The position numbers and the translations under genes are program-made. DNA of 64,000 nt from Desulfobulbaceae bacterium UBA2273 (GTDB lineage Bacteria > Desulfobacterota > Desulfobulbia > Desulfobulbales > Desulfurivibrionaceae), in contig DDWZ01000011.1 in NCBI GenBank assembly GCA_002347095.1, positions 1 through 64,000 of the forward strand, read 5' to 3'. This document shows positions 51,282 to 61,701 of this stretch, one piece after another; the stretch's first letter is position 1; every line of letters begins with the position of its first letter. A model generated the notes under the pieces. The model searched no databases and was not told where the DNA came from. It saw nothing but the letters and a program-made list of their open reading frames with translations.

Positions 51282-53939
51282 CTATTTCCGGGGTTTGATC
51301 CGGTTGGTGGGCTGGGCCTGCCAGGGATCGTCCGGCCAGTGGTGCTTGGGATAGCGGCCCCGGAGTTCCTTTTTCACCTCATGGTAGGCTCCTTCCCAGA
51401 AGCCGCGCAGATCCTGGGTGATCTGCATGGGGCGCTGGGCCGGGGAAAGCAGATGGAGCAGGACCGGCACCGTGTTGTTGCAGACCTTGGGGGTGTCAGC
51501 CAGCCCGAACATCTCCTGGAGGCGCACCGCCAAGACCGGCGGCTCGCCTGGGGTGTAGCGCAGCCGGACCTTGGAGCCGCTGGGCACCGTAAGGTGGGTG
51601 GGGGCTTCCCGGTCCAGCCGGCTCTGCTGTTGCCAGTCGAGCCGGGCGGCAAGGATGGCGAAGAGGTCGAGTTTTTTGAGGTGTTCGGCGCTTCGCATTC
51701 CGGTGAGGTAGGGCGACAGCCAATGGTCAAGGCTTTCGAACAGGGACTCATCGGAGACCTCGGGCCAGCCCGCCTCCGGCTGCCAGAGGCGCATGCTTAT
51801 GAGCCGCGCCTGCAGCTCCCGGGCCTTGTCGCTCCAGGGCAGGGCTCCAAGGCCAAGGCTGCGGATGCCGGACAAGAGGGCGGCCAGCACCGCTTCGGCG
51901 GAAGGCTTTGCCAGAGGGGCGGTCTCCAGGATCAGCTCATCCAGGCGCAGGAGACGCTGACCCTTGACCGTGCTGCTCTGTTCTTCCCAGAAAACCTTTT
52001 CCTCCCGTTGCAGCCTGGCATTAAAAAGGGAGATGATGGCCTCCCTGGCAAGGGGGGCGGCGAGAAAGATTCTCCCTTCGATCCGGCCCGCGTCTAGTTC
52101 GGCCACGGCCAGATATTCCTGGCCGGCGAGGCGGTCATGCGCAGGGAGAACCGCTCCCCGGCCGGAAGTGAGTTTGTATTGCCCCCTCCCCTCGTTCCTT
52201 CGCTGACCGATCCGGTCCGGGAAGGCCAGGGCCAGGAGTTCGCCCACGCTCGCCGTCGGCGCTGCCTTGTCATTGCCTTTGGGTCTGGCGGGTTTGGGCA
52301 GATGTTCCCGAAGCTGTCTGCTGGTCTGCGCCACCCGGCGGCACCCATCGGTGTCCGCCTCAAGGGCTCTGGCTGCGGCCGGGCCATCGGTGCGGAAGGC
52401 GGCCAGAGCGTGGATGCGGTCTTCGATGTCCGCCGAACGTTCCCGCCCCTTGATGATGTCCCGTTCCGAGAGCAGGGCGGCCAGGTCGCAAGCCAGATCG
52501 GTCGCGTTGTGCGTGGCAGCCCCAAGCAGCATATGGCCCAGGCGCGGATGGGTGGGGAGTTCGGCCATTTTTTTGCCAAGCGGAGTGATGCGCCCCTGGC
52601 GGTCCAGGGCGCCGAGGGTGAGCAGCACCGACTGCGCCTGGGCGAAATGCCCTGCCGGCGGTGGGTCGAGCCAGCGCAGTCCGTCAGGTTTATGCACCCC
52701 CCAGCGGGCCAGATCCAGAACCATTTGGCTCAGGTCGGCGGTCATGATCTCCGGCGGGTCAAAGGGCTTGAGGCCGTGGTCCTCGCCCATGCTCCACAGC
52801 CGATAGCAGTGCCCCGGGCCGAGGCGTCCGGCCCGCCCGGCCCGCTGGGTGGCCGAGGCGTGCGAGATGCGTTGGGTGGTGAGGCGGCTCAAGCCGCTGT
52901 TGGGGTCGAATTGCGGGCTCCGTTTCCAACCGCTGTCCACCACGGTGTGGATGCCCTCGATGGTGACGCTGGTTTCGGCAATGGGGGTGGCCAGGATGAT
53001 GCGTCGTCGTCCCTTTGGGTCCGGCTGCACCGCAGCGGTTTGGGCACCGAGGCTCAGGTCGCCGTACAGGGGATGGATGGCGATTTCCCCTGGAGGCAGG
53101 GCTGCGGTCAGCAGCGCCTGGGTATGCCGGATTTCCGCCGCGCCGGGGAGAAAGGCCAGAATATCGCCCGGCTGCTCGGTCAGCCCCTTGTGGATGGCTG
53201 CGGCCACCTGTTTGGCGATTTCGCGGGGCTGGGGCTGCGCCGGCGGTGCGCCCGGGCAGTATTCCACGCCCACGGGGTAGCTCCGGCCCGTGCCCAAAAC
53301 CACCGGGGCGTTATTCAGCAATCGGCTGACCGCCTCGGTGTCCAGGGTGGCGGACATGACCAGGAGCTTGAGGTCGTCGCGCAACCCGGTCATCACGTCA
53401 AGGCAGAGGGCCAGGGCCAGATCTGCCTGCAGGCTGCGTTCGTGGAATTCGTCGAAGATGACCAGCCCCACTCCGGCCAGCTCGGGATCGTCCTGCATCC
53501 TCCGGGTGAGCACTCCTTCGGTAACCACCTCTACCTTGGTTGCCGACGAGACCTTTGCCTCAAAACGGACCCGGTAGCCCACAGTCTGCCCGACCTCCTC
53601 GCCCAATTGCCGGGCCATGAAACCGGCGGCCATCCGGGCCGCCAACCGGCGCGGTTCGAGCATGAGGATAGTCCGCCCTCCCAGCCAGGGCTCAGCGAGC
53701 AGGGCCAGGGGTGCCACCGTGGTCTTGCCCGAACCGGGGGGAGCGCTGAGCACTACGGCCTCGCGGCTGGCGAGCTGCGTCCGCAGCGTGGGGAGGATTT
53801 CGTGGATGGGGAGGGTGCTTATGGGGACACCATACGTAATTGCCGTTGCCGCGCAGGTGATTGGGGCGGGATCCCATCTACTATAACCCGCGACATTCGA
53901 GCCATGCGGGATGCTACCAAAGAGGGGGGCTCTGGTCAA
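51282..53939 (-). CDS. hrpB: ATP-dependent RNA helicase HrpB
   Basis: Up to 885 residues. Walker A SAPPGSGKTT, DEFH box (IFDEFHERSL), SAT motif VMSATLD, QRAGRAGRLGPG, and the HrpB C-terminal PKHHWPDDP. HrpB proteins are usually about 820-840 residues, so the first ~40 residues (from TTG 53939) are suspect; no ATG, GTG or TTG exists between there and the Walker A region, so the true start is unclear. DEAH/RHA family helicase of unclear role. Confidence 0.9.
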   Translation of the reverse strand: MTRAPLFGSIPHGSNVAGYSRWDPAPITCAATAITYGVPISTLPIHEILPTLRTQLASREAVVLSAPPGSGKTTVAPLALLAEPWLGGRTILMLEPRRLAARMAAGFMARQLGEEVGQTVGYRVRFEAKVSSATKVEVVTEGVLTRRMQDDPELAGVGLVIFDEFHERSLQADLALALCLDVMTGLRDDLKLLVMSATLDTEAVSRLLNNAPVVLGTGRSYPVGVEYCPGAPPAQPQPREIAKQVAAAIHKGLTEQPGDILAFLPGAAEIRHTQALLTAALPPGEIAIHPLYGDLSLGAQTAAVQPDPKGRRRIILATPIAETSVTIEGIHTVVDSGWKRSPQFDPNSGLSRLTTQRISHASATQRAGRAGRLGPGHCYRLWSMGEDHGLKPFDPPEIMTADLSQMVLDLARWGVHKPDGLRWLDPPPAGHFAQAQSVLLTLGALDRQGRITPLGKKMAELPTHPRLGHMLLGAATHNATDLACDLAALLSERDIIKGRERSADIEDRIHALAAFRTDGPAAARALEADTDGCRRVAQTSRQLREHLPKPARPKGNDKAAPTASVGELLALAFPDRIGQRRNEGRGQYKLTSGRGAVLPAHDRLAGQEYLAVAELDAGRIEGRIFLAAPLAREAIISLFNARLQREEKVFWEEQSSTVKGQRLLRLDELILETAPLAKPSAEAVLAALLSGIRSLGLGALPWSDKARELQARLISMRLWQPEAGWPEVSDESLFESLDHWLSPYLTGMRSAEHLKKLDLFAILAARLDWQQQSRLDREAPTHLTVPSGSKVRLRYTPGEPPVLAVRLQEMFGLADTPKVCNNTVPVLLHLLSPAQRPMQITQDLRGFWEGAYHEVKKELRGRYPKHHWPDDPWQAQPTNRIKPRK

Positions 53940-53963
53940 TAAGTAGCTCTGATCCCCCCATGA

Positions 53964-55649
53964 TTAGAGCGCCCAACTCGCCTGTACCCACAATCTCGGA
54001 TTGCGATTCAAGTTGATGGGCTCCGAGTTGGGCTGGCCGCCATGTATGCGCCAGGCCACATAGGCATTGATCTGCAAACCAAGAAAATTGGCATTCGCCC
54101 CCACCCCGGCGCCGGAGATGGTGCGGGTGTTTTCCCCGGCAAGGAATGGATCGTGGTTGATCCGCACCGATCCCGCATCGTAGAATACCACGCCCTGGAG
54201 ATCGGGCAGAAAGCGATGGCGCAGCTCCATGGTCGTCAACCAGCCTTCGTCGCCTTCGGCTTCCCCTTGCGGATACGCCCGCACGCCGTAGGCCCCGCCC
54301 AAAAAGAATTTCTCGGAAGAGGTGAGGTTCTTGTCGGCCCACTGACCCGAGAGCGAAACGGACAACGCATCACGATCGGTCAATCGTTGCAACCGCGTGA
54401 CATTATAGGCCAATCGGGTGAATCCCCCATTGCGGCGGGCAGAGAGTTCGTCGGCGGCCTGCGATTCGGTATCCATGCCCAAGTGGCCCGCGACCAGTGC
54501 AAGATCACAGGAAGTAACCCCACCCCCTCCCAGCAGGTCGTGATGATTGCCGGCCAGGCCAAAATTGGCGAGGCGAATGTGTTGGGCGGCTGCGGTAACC
54601 GGCGCATCGGTGAAGTCGTCGAGTTTTTTGTCTTCCCAAGTCAAGGTGCCGGAGAGATTGCTTCCCTGGCTGCGGATGAATGGATACACCGCGAACAGAC
54701 TGGTCCCGGTAGCCGTGCCATGTGCTTGCAATGGGGCGAATTCCTTGCCCAGACGATAGCGGGTATCGAAATACGCCGCACCCAGGCGTAAACCGCTGCT
54801 GCCTGCCGGAATCTGATAGGCGACGCGGGCATAGGTCTGCTCCTGGTCGCTGGCCAAGGCGCGGACAGTGAACTGATCACCCATTTTCAGCGGGCTGTTC
54901 AGGGCCAGCGCGCCATCCACGCGGTTTTCTCCGGTATAACGATTGCCAAAGTTGTCCGCTTCGACCCTGGCGAAATAGGGCGCGGCAGGGTCGATCTCCA
55001 CGACAAGGTCGGATGTCCCGACGCTGGCGCCGGGTTGCAGCGTGGCGCGGGTGGCGCCCACTCCCGGCGTATCGTTCAACAATAACAGGGCGCGCTCCAC
55101 CGGTGCGGCCTGCAGCGCTTCACCGCTCTTGATTTCACGCAAATAATCGCTTGCTCGGGCATCGGACAGTCGCGATTGATTGTTGATCTGCTGCTCGCCA
55201 ATACGACCCTCCACCACGGCGATCACCACCACGCCGTCTTGAATCTCCTGGGCCGGCAGATAGGCCCGCGCTATGATATAGCCACGTTCGCGGTAGTAGG
55301 CGGTGATCCGTGCCGCCCCTTGATAGAGCTCGGCAAGGGTATGCTCGCCGCCGACCAGGTCGGCGACCAGGGCTTCCAGTTCAGTCGCGGTAAAGACGCT
55401 GCTGCCGGAAACACGGATACCGCTTACGGCGATGCGCACATCGCCCTGGGCTGAGTCTCTGCGCGTTACATTCTCTTCAAGCCGCAAGGGAGCTGTTGTC
55501 TTCGGCGTGTTCAACTCGGGTTGTGTTTGCAACTCGCGGATCGTCTGCCCGGCGTCCGGGGCAGCCGGGGCCGCATGGGCGGACAGGGTCGCCAAGAAGA
55601 TCAAGGCCAGGGCGGACAGAGTGCAGTGTTGGGTGTGTCGGATGTTCAC
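53964..55649 (-). CDS. TpsB-type outer-membrane transporter (FhaC/ShlB family)
   Basis: 561 residues, GTG start, signal peptide ending near AHA. POTRA domains (about 70-225: IRVSGSSVFTATELEALVADLVGG, YREREGYI-like YRERGYIIARAYLPAQEI), then a 16-strand barrel with the FhaC motif FFLGGAYGVRAYPQGEAEGDEG and a terminal aromatic-rich strand (LWVQASWAL). It exports the TpsA protein encoded 17 bp upstream. Confidence 0.93.
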   Translation of the reverse strand: MNIRHTQHCTLSALALIFLATLSAHAAPAAPDAGQTIRELQTQPELNTPKTTAPLRLEENVTRRDSAQGDVRIAVSGIRVSGSSVFTATELEALVADLVGGEHTLAELYQGAARITAYYRERGYIIARAYLPAQEIQDGVVVIAVVEGRIGEQQINNQSRLSDARASDYLREIKSGEALQAAPVERALLLLNDTPGVGATRATLQPGASVGTSDLVVEIDPAAPYFARVEADNFGNRYTGENRVDGALALNSPLKMGDQFTVRALASDQEQTYARVAYQIPAGSSGLRLGAAYFDTRYRLGKEFAPLQAHGTATGTSLFAVYPFIRSQGSNLSGTLTWEDKKLDDFTDAPVTAAAQHIRLANFGLAGNHHDLLGGGGVTSCDLALVAGHLGMDTESQAADELSARRNGGFTRLAYNVTRLQRLTDRDALSVSLSGQWADKNLTSSEKFFLGGAYGVRAYPQGEAEGDEGWLTTMELRHRFLPDLQGVVFYDAGSVRINHDPFLAGENTRTISGAGVGANANFLGLQINAYVAWRIHGGQPNSEPINLNRNPRLWVQASWAL

Positions 55650-55666
55650 AGAGCTGTCCTTTTTAA

Positions 55667-58600
55667 TTACTCGCCGCTTGTCTTGGCATCGGATTTTTTC
55701 TTTTCCTCATCTTCCTCATCGGAATTATTCGTGTCGGTAGGCAATTTGACCCCGCCATTCACCAGGGTAAGACTGCCAACCTGCTCGACGGTGTGATTGT
55801 TTTCGATGCTGACGCCTGTACTTTGGGGTTTGGAAAAGTCGAGGATACCTGAGGGAACGAGTACAGGAGTAGCCGGTGGTGTTATCGCTGCCGTTTTTGC
55901 CGCATTGAAAGCGGTAAGCAGATTCGCCCCGTCACCGGGCAAGGCAACCACTGCCTCAGCAACAGTGGGCAGCGTTTCTCCCGCTGCTGGCGCTGGCCTT
56001 ACCGTCAGCATGCCATCTGTGTATGTGATGCTATAGTTGCCGGCGGTCAAACCACTTGGGGTGATCAGGTAGCTGCCCGGGTTGACCGCGCCTTGGGAGG
56101 TGCCACCATAAGCCAGGGTGCCGTCCAGTACGGCGTAGGTTTCGCCGTTGGCAAAGCCGGCGTAGGTCACCCCATTGCCTCCCATGAAGGGAATGCCGGT
56201 ATAATATTTAGTCGCATCATTTGCGGCAATCGTCAGGGCGCGGGCGATGATATCGGCGGTGGTCGCGGCGGTGGGGTTGACGGTGTAGTTGCCTGCATCC
56301 GCATTGTCTAGGGCGATGTTGTTTACGTTCACACTCTTGCCGGTGCCGACGTTTTTATCGAGATAGGCGGCAATGCCGCTGATGGAGAGAAGGTCACCGG
56401 CTACGCGGTTGTCTGCATAGGTGACAATCGCCGCTGTGGTGCCGTCATACACCTTGGCCACCCCCGTTGCGGTGACGGTCAGAGGGCGGGCGGTGATGTC
56501 GGCGGTCACGCCGGTCGGTTGCAGCAGGGAGTAGTTGTCGGCATCCGCGCCGCTGATGCTGTAGCCACTGACAATGACGGTTTTGTCGAGAGCAACATTT
56601 TTGTCGGTGAAAACACCGCTACCGCTGCCGCCCAAAGAAACGGCATCGCCGCCCAAAGCGGTGACCGTGGCCGCGCCGCCCAAGGTGGCGGTGGTGGTGC
56701 CGTCGTATACTTTGTTTGCTGCGGTAACCCCGGCGACGGCGAGATTTGCGCGGGTAATATCGGCAATGGTCGCGGCGGTGGTGTTGAAGGTGTAGTTCCC
56801 GGCATCGGTGTTGGTCAGGGTGATGTCGCTTACATTCACGGTCTTGCCCGGACCGACGTTTTTGTCGAGATAGGCCGCTGTGCCGCCGATGGTGAGAAGG
56901 TCGCCTGCTACACGGTTGTCTGCGTAGGTGACAATCGCCCCTAAGCCACCGTCATACACCTTGTTTACGCCGGTTGCGGAGATGGTCAGGGCTTTTTGGT
57001 TCACCGTAAGTGCGCCGTTGGCATAGGCCAAGGAATAGCCGAGGCTGGTGGCGGTTGCTGCGCTCGGGGTGATATTGTGAAGAGTGCCTGCGGTTAACTG
57101 GCCGGAGGTGGAGGTGGTGCCGTCGACGGTATAGCTTGGTCCGCTGCTGATGGCGGCAGCGAGCGGATCGCCGTCGATCAGGCCTGCGGAGCTGTAAGTG
57201 AAGGCGGGATTCGCATCGCCGTATGTCTTTGTCTTGTTCTCGGCGGTCAGGGTCAGGGTCGGCTGAATGCGGAAGTAGAGCCGATTTCCCGAGGCAAGCG
57301 GGTCGCTGCCGTCGTCGACGTTGTAGCGTTTGCCCGCCTCGGCCAATCCGCCGCGACTGGTGTTGGTTGGGTTGCCGGTATAAATGCGCCAGGCGCCGCC
57401 AGGGCCGGTGGTAATGGCGGCCGAGCCGGGATTTTTGAAATTGTCGCCGCTGCCCGTGGCGTCCGGTGTGGCAGCGGCATCCGCGACCAGGGTGACCGCA
57501 TTGGCGCTGGTGCTGGTCGTTGCGATGGCGCTGTTCAGGGTCAGGTCGCCGGTTTGGGTGCGGATGTCCACCAGTCCGGTGGCGTTAATGGGCCCGATGC
57601 TGAGGGCGTTAGAGTCAACGAGGGACACGTTGTTGGTGCTGGTTGCGGCAACGGTGCCGAAATTATTGTTGACGTTGGCGAAGGTCGCGTCGCCCGCGCC
57701 CGTGTTGAGGGTGAGCGTCCCGGCGGTGGCCGTTACGGCGCCGGGCGCGCTGACACTGCCCCCCGCCGTCGTGCGCAGGATTGTCGCGCCGCCGAAGGTG
57801 GTGGCGCCGCCATAGGTCTGGGTCCCGGAAGTCCTGACCAGGCCCCCGTTAATCGCCAGCGTAGTCCCACTGGCGCCGTTCAATGAAGCGAGCGCAGTGC
57901 TGCTTCCTATCGTGCCTCCCAGCGTTACCGTCCCGCCGCCCAGAACATCAAGTGCGCCGGAGCCCTCGATCGTGCCGCTCAGCGTCAGCGTATTCCCGGC
58001 CGTCGCACCCAAGGCGCTGGCTGTTGCAAGGGTGACCGGCCCAGAAAGCGAAGCTGTGCCGATGCCGGTTAACGCCCCGGCTCCGCCAACGCCCGTACCG
58101 TTCAAGGTCACGGTTTCGCTGCCAACGGCAACATTGGCAATTTCAAGGGTTGCGGCGTCCGCCACGGTGGTGCTGCCCGCGGTTGAACCAAGCGCGGCAA
58201 CGTTAGCGGCGACCAGCTTGCCTGCGTTGATTGTCGTCGCGCCCGCGTAGGTGTTCGCCCCGGAGAGCGTCACGTTGCCCGCGCCCAGCTTGGTCACGTT
58301 CCCCGAACCGCTGATTACGCCGGCGTAAGTGCCGCTACCCGCCTGGTCGAACACCAGCGTCGCGTTGTCCGCAATAGCGCCTTGCAAACTCGTGGTTGTG
58401 CCTGTCAGTGTGCCGGCTGTCACCGTGGTGGTGCCGCTATAGGTATTCGCGCCGGCGAGGGTGAACACACCACTGCCCTGCTTGACCAATGCCACAGTGC
58501 CAATGCCGTTTTCAATCACCCCGGCGAAAGCCGTATTCGTCCCATCTCCCGTGGTCAGCGTTGAAGTGGCCGCCCCGCTGTTCGTCACGATTCCGCCCGT

Positions 58601-61435
58601 CGTCCCGCCGCCGGACAACGATCCGATCGTCTCATTGCTGTTGTTCAGGTCCAGCGTTACCCCGGCAACGTTTGCCAGCGATACCGCTCCGCTGTCCACG
58701 ATCGCTGCATCTCCGGCAAGTCTCAGCGTGCCCCTGTTAATTGTCGTCACCCCGGTGTAGGTGTTGTTGCCGGAGAGGGTGAGCGTGCCGGTGCCTTCTT
58801 TCGCGAGAGCGCCACCGGCATCGGCGGAGATGACGCCGCTGATGACGGCCAGGTCTGAGGCCGAGCCGGTGTTATCGTTAACGACGATGGTGTGCCCAGA
58901 GGCGCCAAGGGAGAAGGGGTTCGTCCAGGTAACAACGTTGTCGGCAATGCTGGAGCCGAAAATGAGATGGGCGGTGGCGTTGGCGGAGAAAAATCCGGTT
59001 GTCGTGCCCCAGATCGGCGTGCCGGCGAAACCGTCGATGGTCAGCGCGCCGCCGTAGGCCGCGAAGCCGCCACCGTTCGTGCCGAACTGCATCTGGTTCG
59101 GGCCGCTGCCAAAGGCGCGTGAGAAGTTGCCTTGAGTGGCGAGCACACCGCCGTTGAGCGTGAGATTGGCAGGGGAGATCGTGCCGAGGGCGCCGAGTGC
59201 GAGTGTGCCGGCAGTAATCGCCGTGGTGCCGGTGTAGGTGCTGGTGGCGTTGAGAACGAGGTTGCCGGCGCCGGCCTTGGTTAAACTGCGCGCCCCGCCG
59301 CTCTCGCCGAGGGCAGCGTTGAGCGTGGTGGTGTTGGTAACGGTAAGGGTGCGGTCGCCGCTCAGGGTGACAGCGCCGTTAAGCGTCAGCGCGAGACTAT
59401 CGGCAAAGGTGGAGTTCGCATTGACTATGACAGGGTTGGCAAGTGTACGGGCGCCGCCGCTGGCAGCAAGCGAACCACCATTGAGCAAGAGCGTCCCGCT
59501 GCCCAAGGCGTTGTTGTTGCCGACAAAGAGTCTGCCGGCATTCAATGCGGTGTTGCCGGCATAGCTGTTCGCGCCGTTCAGGGTGAAGCGACCGGCGCCG
59601 GTCTTGGTCAACCCCCCGGTCCCGGCGATCACCGCGCCGGAACTCTGGCTGCCTCCTCCGGTGGTGTCGCTGACGTCGATGGTGACGAGGCCGCCCGCGT
59701 TGATGGTGCCGGCGGCTTGCGATAATGACCGGGCAGTGACGGTGAGCGCGCTGTTGTTCAGGGTGATGCTGTCGTTCAGGGTGACACTGCCCGCCGAGGT
59801 CAGATTCAAGGCTCCGGCCGCGTTGCGGGTGATCGTGGCGCCGGAATCCTGGACGATGTTGCCGGGATTGAAGGGGTCGGCGTAAGTGATGATCGACAGC
59901 GCGTTGCCGTTGGTCAACGTCCCGGCGCCCGTGATCGTAATGTCGCCCGCCTCACCTGCGTCAAAACCGCCCGTCGTCTGAACAATCACATCTCCGCCCG
60001 CAAGCGCGGAATTAATCTCGGTCCAGCCCAGGGTGGAGCCGGAACCGAACGCTGGTTCGAAAGTGGGACCAGCCGTGACGTTATTCGACGACGAACCGGC
60101 GACGATGGTCAGATTGGTCGGGTCGAGCAGCAGCGTGCCTGCGCTGCCCTTCGGCGCAAGCCTGTCAACGTTCGCCGCAAAGATGAGGCTGCGCTTGCCG
60201 GAAACTTCAACGAACCCGCCATTTCCGCCCTGGGTACCGCCACGGGCGGAAATCGAGCCGAAGGCACGCATGGTGTCATCCGCCCACAGGATTATCGTGC
60301 CGCCGTTGCCGTTGGTCAGGGCGTCACCGTTGAGCTGCGCACCCTGGGCGACGAAGGTGGCGGCGGCGTTTGGCTCCGGCCCCTTGCCCTGAAAGTTGCC
60401 GCCGACCAGCGCGGTGCCGCCGCCGGAAGCGCCGGAGACGTCGAGGCGCGCGGAGTCTAACAGCGCGACGTGGTCGCCCAGCACTTTGACGGTGCCGCCG
60501 GTTTCGCCGATGTTGCGGCCGGAGGCATCGAGGGTGCCGCTGACGTTCACCTGGCCACCTTGCCTATCGCCCAACAGGGTGATGACCCCGCCCTGGTTCT
60601 GGATGGTGTGTGCTTCGATGATGCCGGTGTTGTTGACCACCGAGCGGGTGAGGAGGCCGGCTGCCTGGGCAGAGAGGATGACTTGGCCGCCATCGGCGCG
60701 AATGAGGTGTTTGTTCTCGGCCAAGGCGTTCAACGTGCCGTGATCAATGGTGTAGGAAAGCAGCGAGCCGTTGTGGAGATGGAGCGTCACGGTATCGCCC
60801 GCGGCGAGCAAGGCGGTGCCGAGGGTGGCGCTGATCACCCCTTCGTTGCGCGCTTCGGGTGCGAGCAGGGCGAGGTAGCCGCTATTCGCGGCGGTGAGCG
60901 CGCCTTGGTTGACCACTGATCCCGCCGCACCGCTAGTGCGGAAGGTATAGCTACCTGCCAGGAAATCGGCATCGTTCAGGCTCAGGCTGGAGGCGACCAG
61001 GCCGCCTACATTCACTTGGGCGGTGCTGCCGAACAAGACGCCATTGGGATTCAAGACGAAGACTTGGCCGTTGGCGCGGAGGTTGCCGAGGATTTGGCTG
61101 GGGGCTTGGCCGAGCACCCGGTTGAGGGCGATGGCGCTACTGCCGGGCTGATTGAAATGGACGGTCTCGCTTTGACCGATGTTGAAGCCTTGCCAGTTGA
61201 TGGCGAGTTTGGGACTGGTTTGGGTAACCGTGAGGGTGGTGCCGTTCTGGCCGATATTACCGCTGCCGGCGCTGATCTGCCCTCCGTCGGGCAGGGCGAG
61301 GGCGCAGGCAGGGAAAGCCAGCGCCAGGGCAAGGTGGCGCAACAGCCCCCCTGTTCGTTTGCTGGGGGTATGTGTTGCTACGCGGGCAGGTGCGCCCTGC
61401 CATGTGTTCCACCTCAAGAAATAGATGCGGCCCAT
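55667..61435 (-). CDS. TpsA-type secreted exoprotein with autotransporter-associated and MBG/YDG repeats
   Basis: 1922 residues. Extended signal peptide (MGRIYFLRWNTWQGAPARVA, then a hydrophobic core to ALA), TPS secretion domain (about 50-300, with VFVLNPNGVLFGSTAQVNVGG), a long beta-helix region with PATR-type repeats (GAGTLTLSGNNTYTGVTTINRGTL and many variants, about 600-1300), then MBG/YDG-type modules (KTYGDANPAFTYS, KVYDGTTTATLGG, KVYDGTTAAIVTYADNRVAGDLL) to about 1800, and an acidic-basic C-terminus. Filamentous surface or released adhesin exported by the TpsB downstream. Many G/C-rich repeats create long antisense open frames. Confidence 0.93.
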   Translation of the reverse strand: MGRIYFLRWNTWQGAPARVATHTPSKRTGGLLRHLALALAFPACALALPDGGQISAGSGNIGQNGTTLTVTQTSPKLAINWQGFNIGQSETVHFNQPGSSAIALNRVLGQAPSQILGNLRANGQVFVLNPNGVLFGSTAQVNVGGLVASSLSLNDADFLAGSYTFRTSGAAGSVVNQGALTAANSGYLALLAPEARNEGVISATLGTALLAAGDTVTLHLHNGSLLSYTIDHGTLNALAENKHLIRADGGQVILSAQAAGLLTRSVVNNTGIIEAHTIQNQGGVITLLGDRQGGQVNVSGTLDASGRNIGETGGTVKVLGDHVALLDSARLDVSGASGGGTALVGGNFQGKGPEPNAAATFVAQGAQLNGDALTNGNGGTIILWADDTMRAFGSISARGGTQGGNGGFVEVSGKRSLIFAANVDRLAPKGSAGTLLLDPTNLTIVAGSSSNNVTAGPTFEPAFGSGSTLGWTEINSALAGGDVIVQTTGGFDAGEAGDITITGAGTLTNGNALSIITYADPFNPGNIVQDSGATITRNAAGALNLTSAGSVTLNDSITLNNSALTVTARSLSQAAGTINAGGLVTIDVSDTTGGGSQSSGAVIAGTGGLTKTGAGRFTLNGANSYAGNTALNAGRLFVGNNNALGSGTLLLNGGSLAASGGARTLANPVIVNANSTFADSLALTLNGAVTLSGDRTLTVTNTTTLNAALGESGGARSLTKAGAGNLVLNATSTYTGTTAITAGTLALGALGTISPANLTLNGGVLATQGNFSRAFGSGPNQMQFGTNGGGFAAYGGALTIDGFAGTPIWGTTTGFFSANATAHLIFGSSIADNVVTWTNPFSLGASGHTIVVNDNTGSASDLAVISGVISADAGGALAKEGTGTLTLSGNNTYTGVTTINRGTLRLAGDAAIVDSGAVSLANVAGVTLDLNNSNETIGSLSGGGTTGGIVTNSGAATSTLTTGDGTNTAFAGVIENGIGTVALVKQGSGVFTLAGANTYSGTTTVTAGTLTGTTTSLQGAIADNATLVFDQAGSGTYAGVISGSGNVTKLGAGNVTLSGANTYAGATTINAGKLVAANVAALGSTAGSTTVADAATLEIANVAVGSETVTLNGTGVGGAGALTGIGTASLSGPVTLATASALGATAGNTLTLSGTIEGSGALDVLGGGTVTLGGTIGSSTALASLNGASGTTLAINGGLVRTSGTQTYGGATTFGGATILRTTAGGSVSAPGAVTATAGTLTLNTGAGDATFANVNNNFGTVAATSTNNVSLVDSNALSIGPINATGLVDIRTQTGDLTLNSAIATTSTSANAVTLVADAAATPDATGSGDNFKNPGSAAITTGPGGAWRIYTGNPTNTSRGGLAEAGKRYNVDDGSDPLASGNRLYFRIQPTLTLTAENKTKTYGDANPAFTYSSAGLIDGDPLAAAISSGPSYTVDGTTSTSGQLTAGTLHNITPSAATATSLGYSLAYANGALTVNQKALTISATGVNKVYDGGLGAIVTYADNRVAGDLLTIGGTAAYLDKNVGPGKTVNVSDITLTNTDAGNYTFNTTAATIADITRANLAVAGVTAANKVYDGTTTATLGGAATVTALGGDAVSLGGSGSGVFTDKNVALDKTVIVSGYSISGADADNYSLLQPTGVTADITARPLTVTATGVAKVYDGTTAAIVTYADNRVAGDLLSISGIAAYLDKNVGTGKSVNVNNIALDNADAGNYTVNPTAATTADIIARALTIAANDATKYYTGIPFMGGNGVTYAGFANGETYAVLDGTLAYGGTSQGAVNPGSYLITPSGLTAGNYSITYTDGMLTVRPAPAAGETLPTVAEAVVALPGDGANLLTAFNAAKTAAITPPATPVLVPSGILDFSKPQSTGVSIENNHTVEQVGSLTLVNGGVKLPTDTNNSDEEDEEKKKSDAKTSGE

Positions 61436-61701
61436 GGTTTTTGTTCCATTTTCGGAATTATTTTCCCGTGGCCTTTCTCTTCTCCTTAAAACCTATTTTA
61501 TCATGAATAGTCCCTGTGGTTACATTAATTTTAGATCGATTCTGGAAGAGGTGTGTCATCTTCTGGGTAAAGTCGGTGGCATAAATAAACAAAGGTGAGT
61601 ACCAAGGAGGAGTTTGCCCAATCATAGAGGCACCAGATATAGATCACCGTTTTCCCGGGGAAGTGATTTGGGGGCGCGCCATGGCAATCCCCTTCGGTTG
61701 G

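Noticed and set aside
57384..60919. Many plus-strand open frames of 60-150 codons opposite the TpsA gene
   Set aside because: They come from Ala/Val/Gly-rich repeat codons of TpsA read on the other strand and have no RBS.
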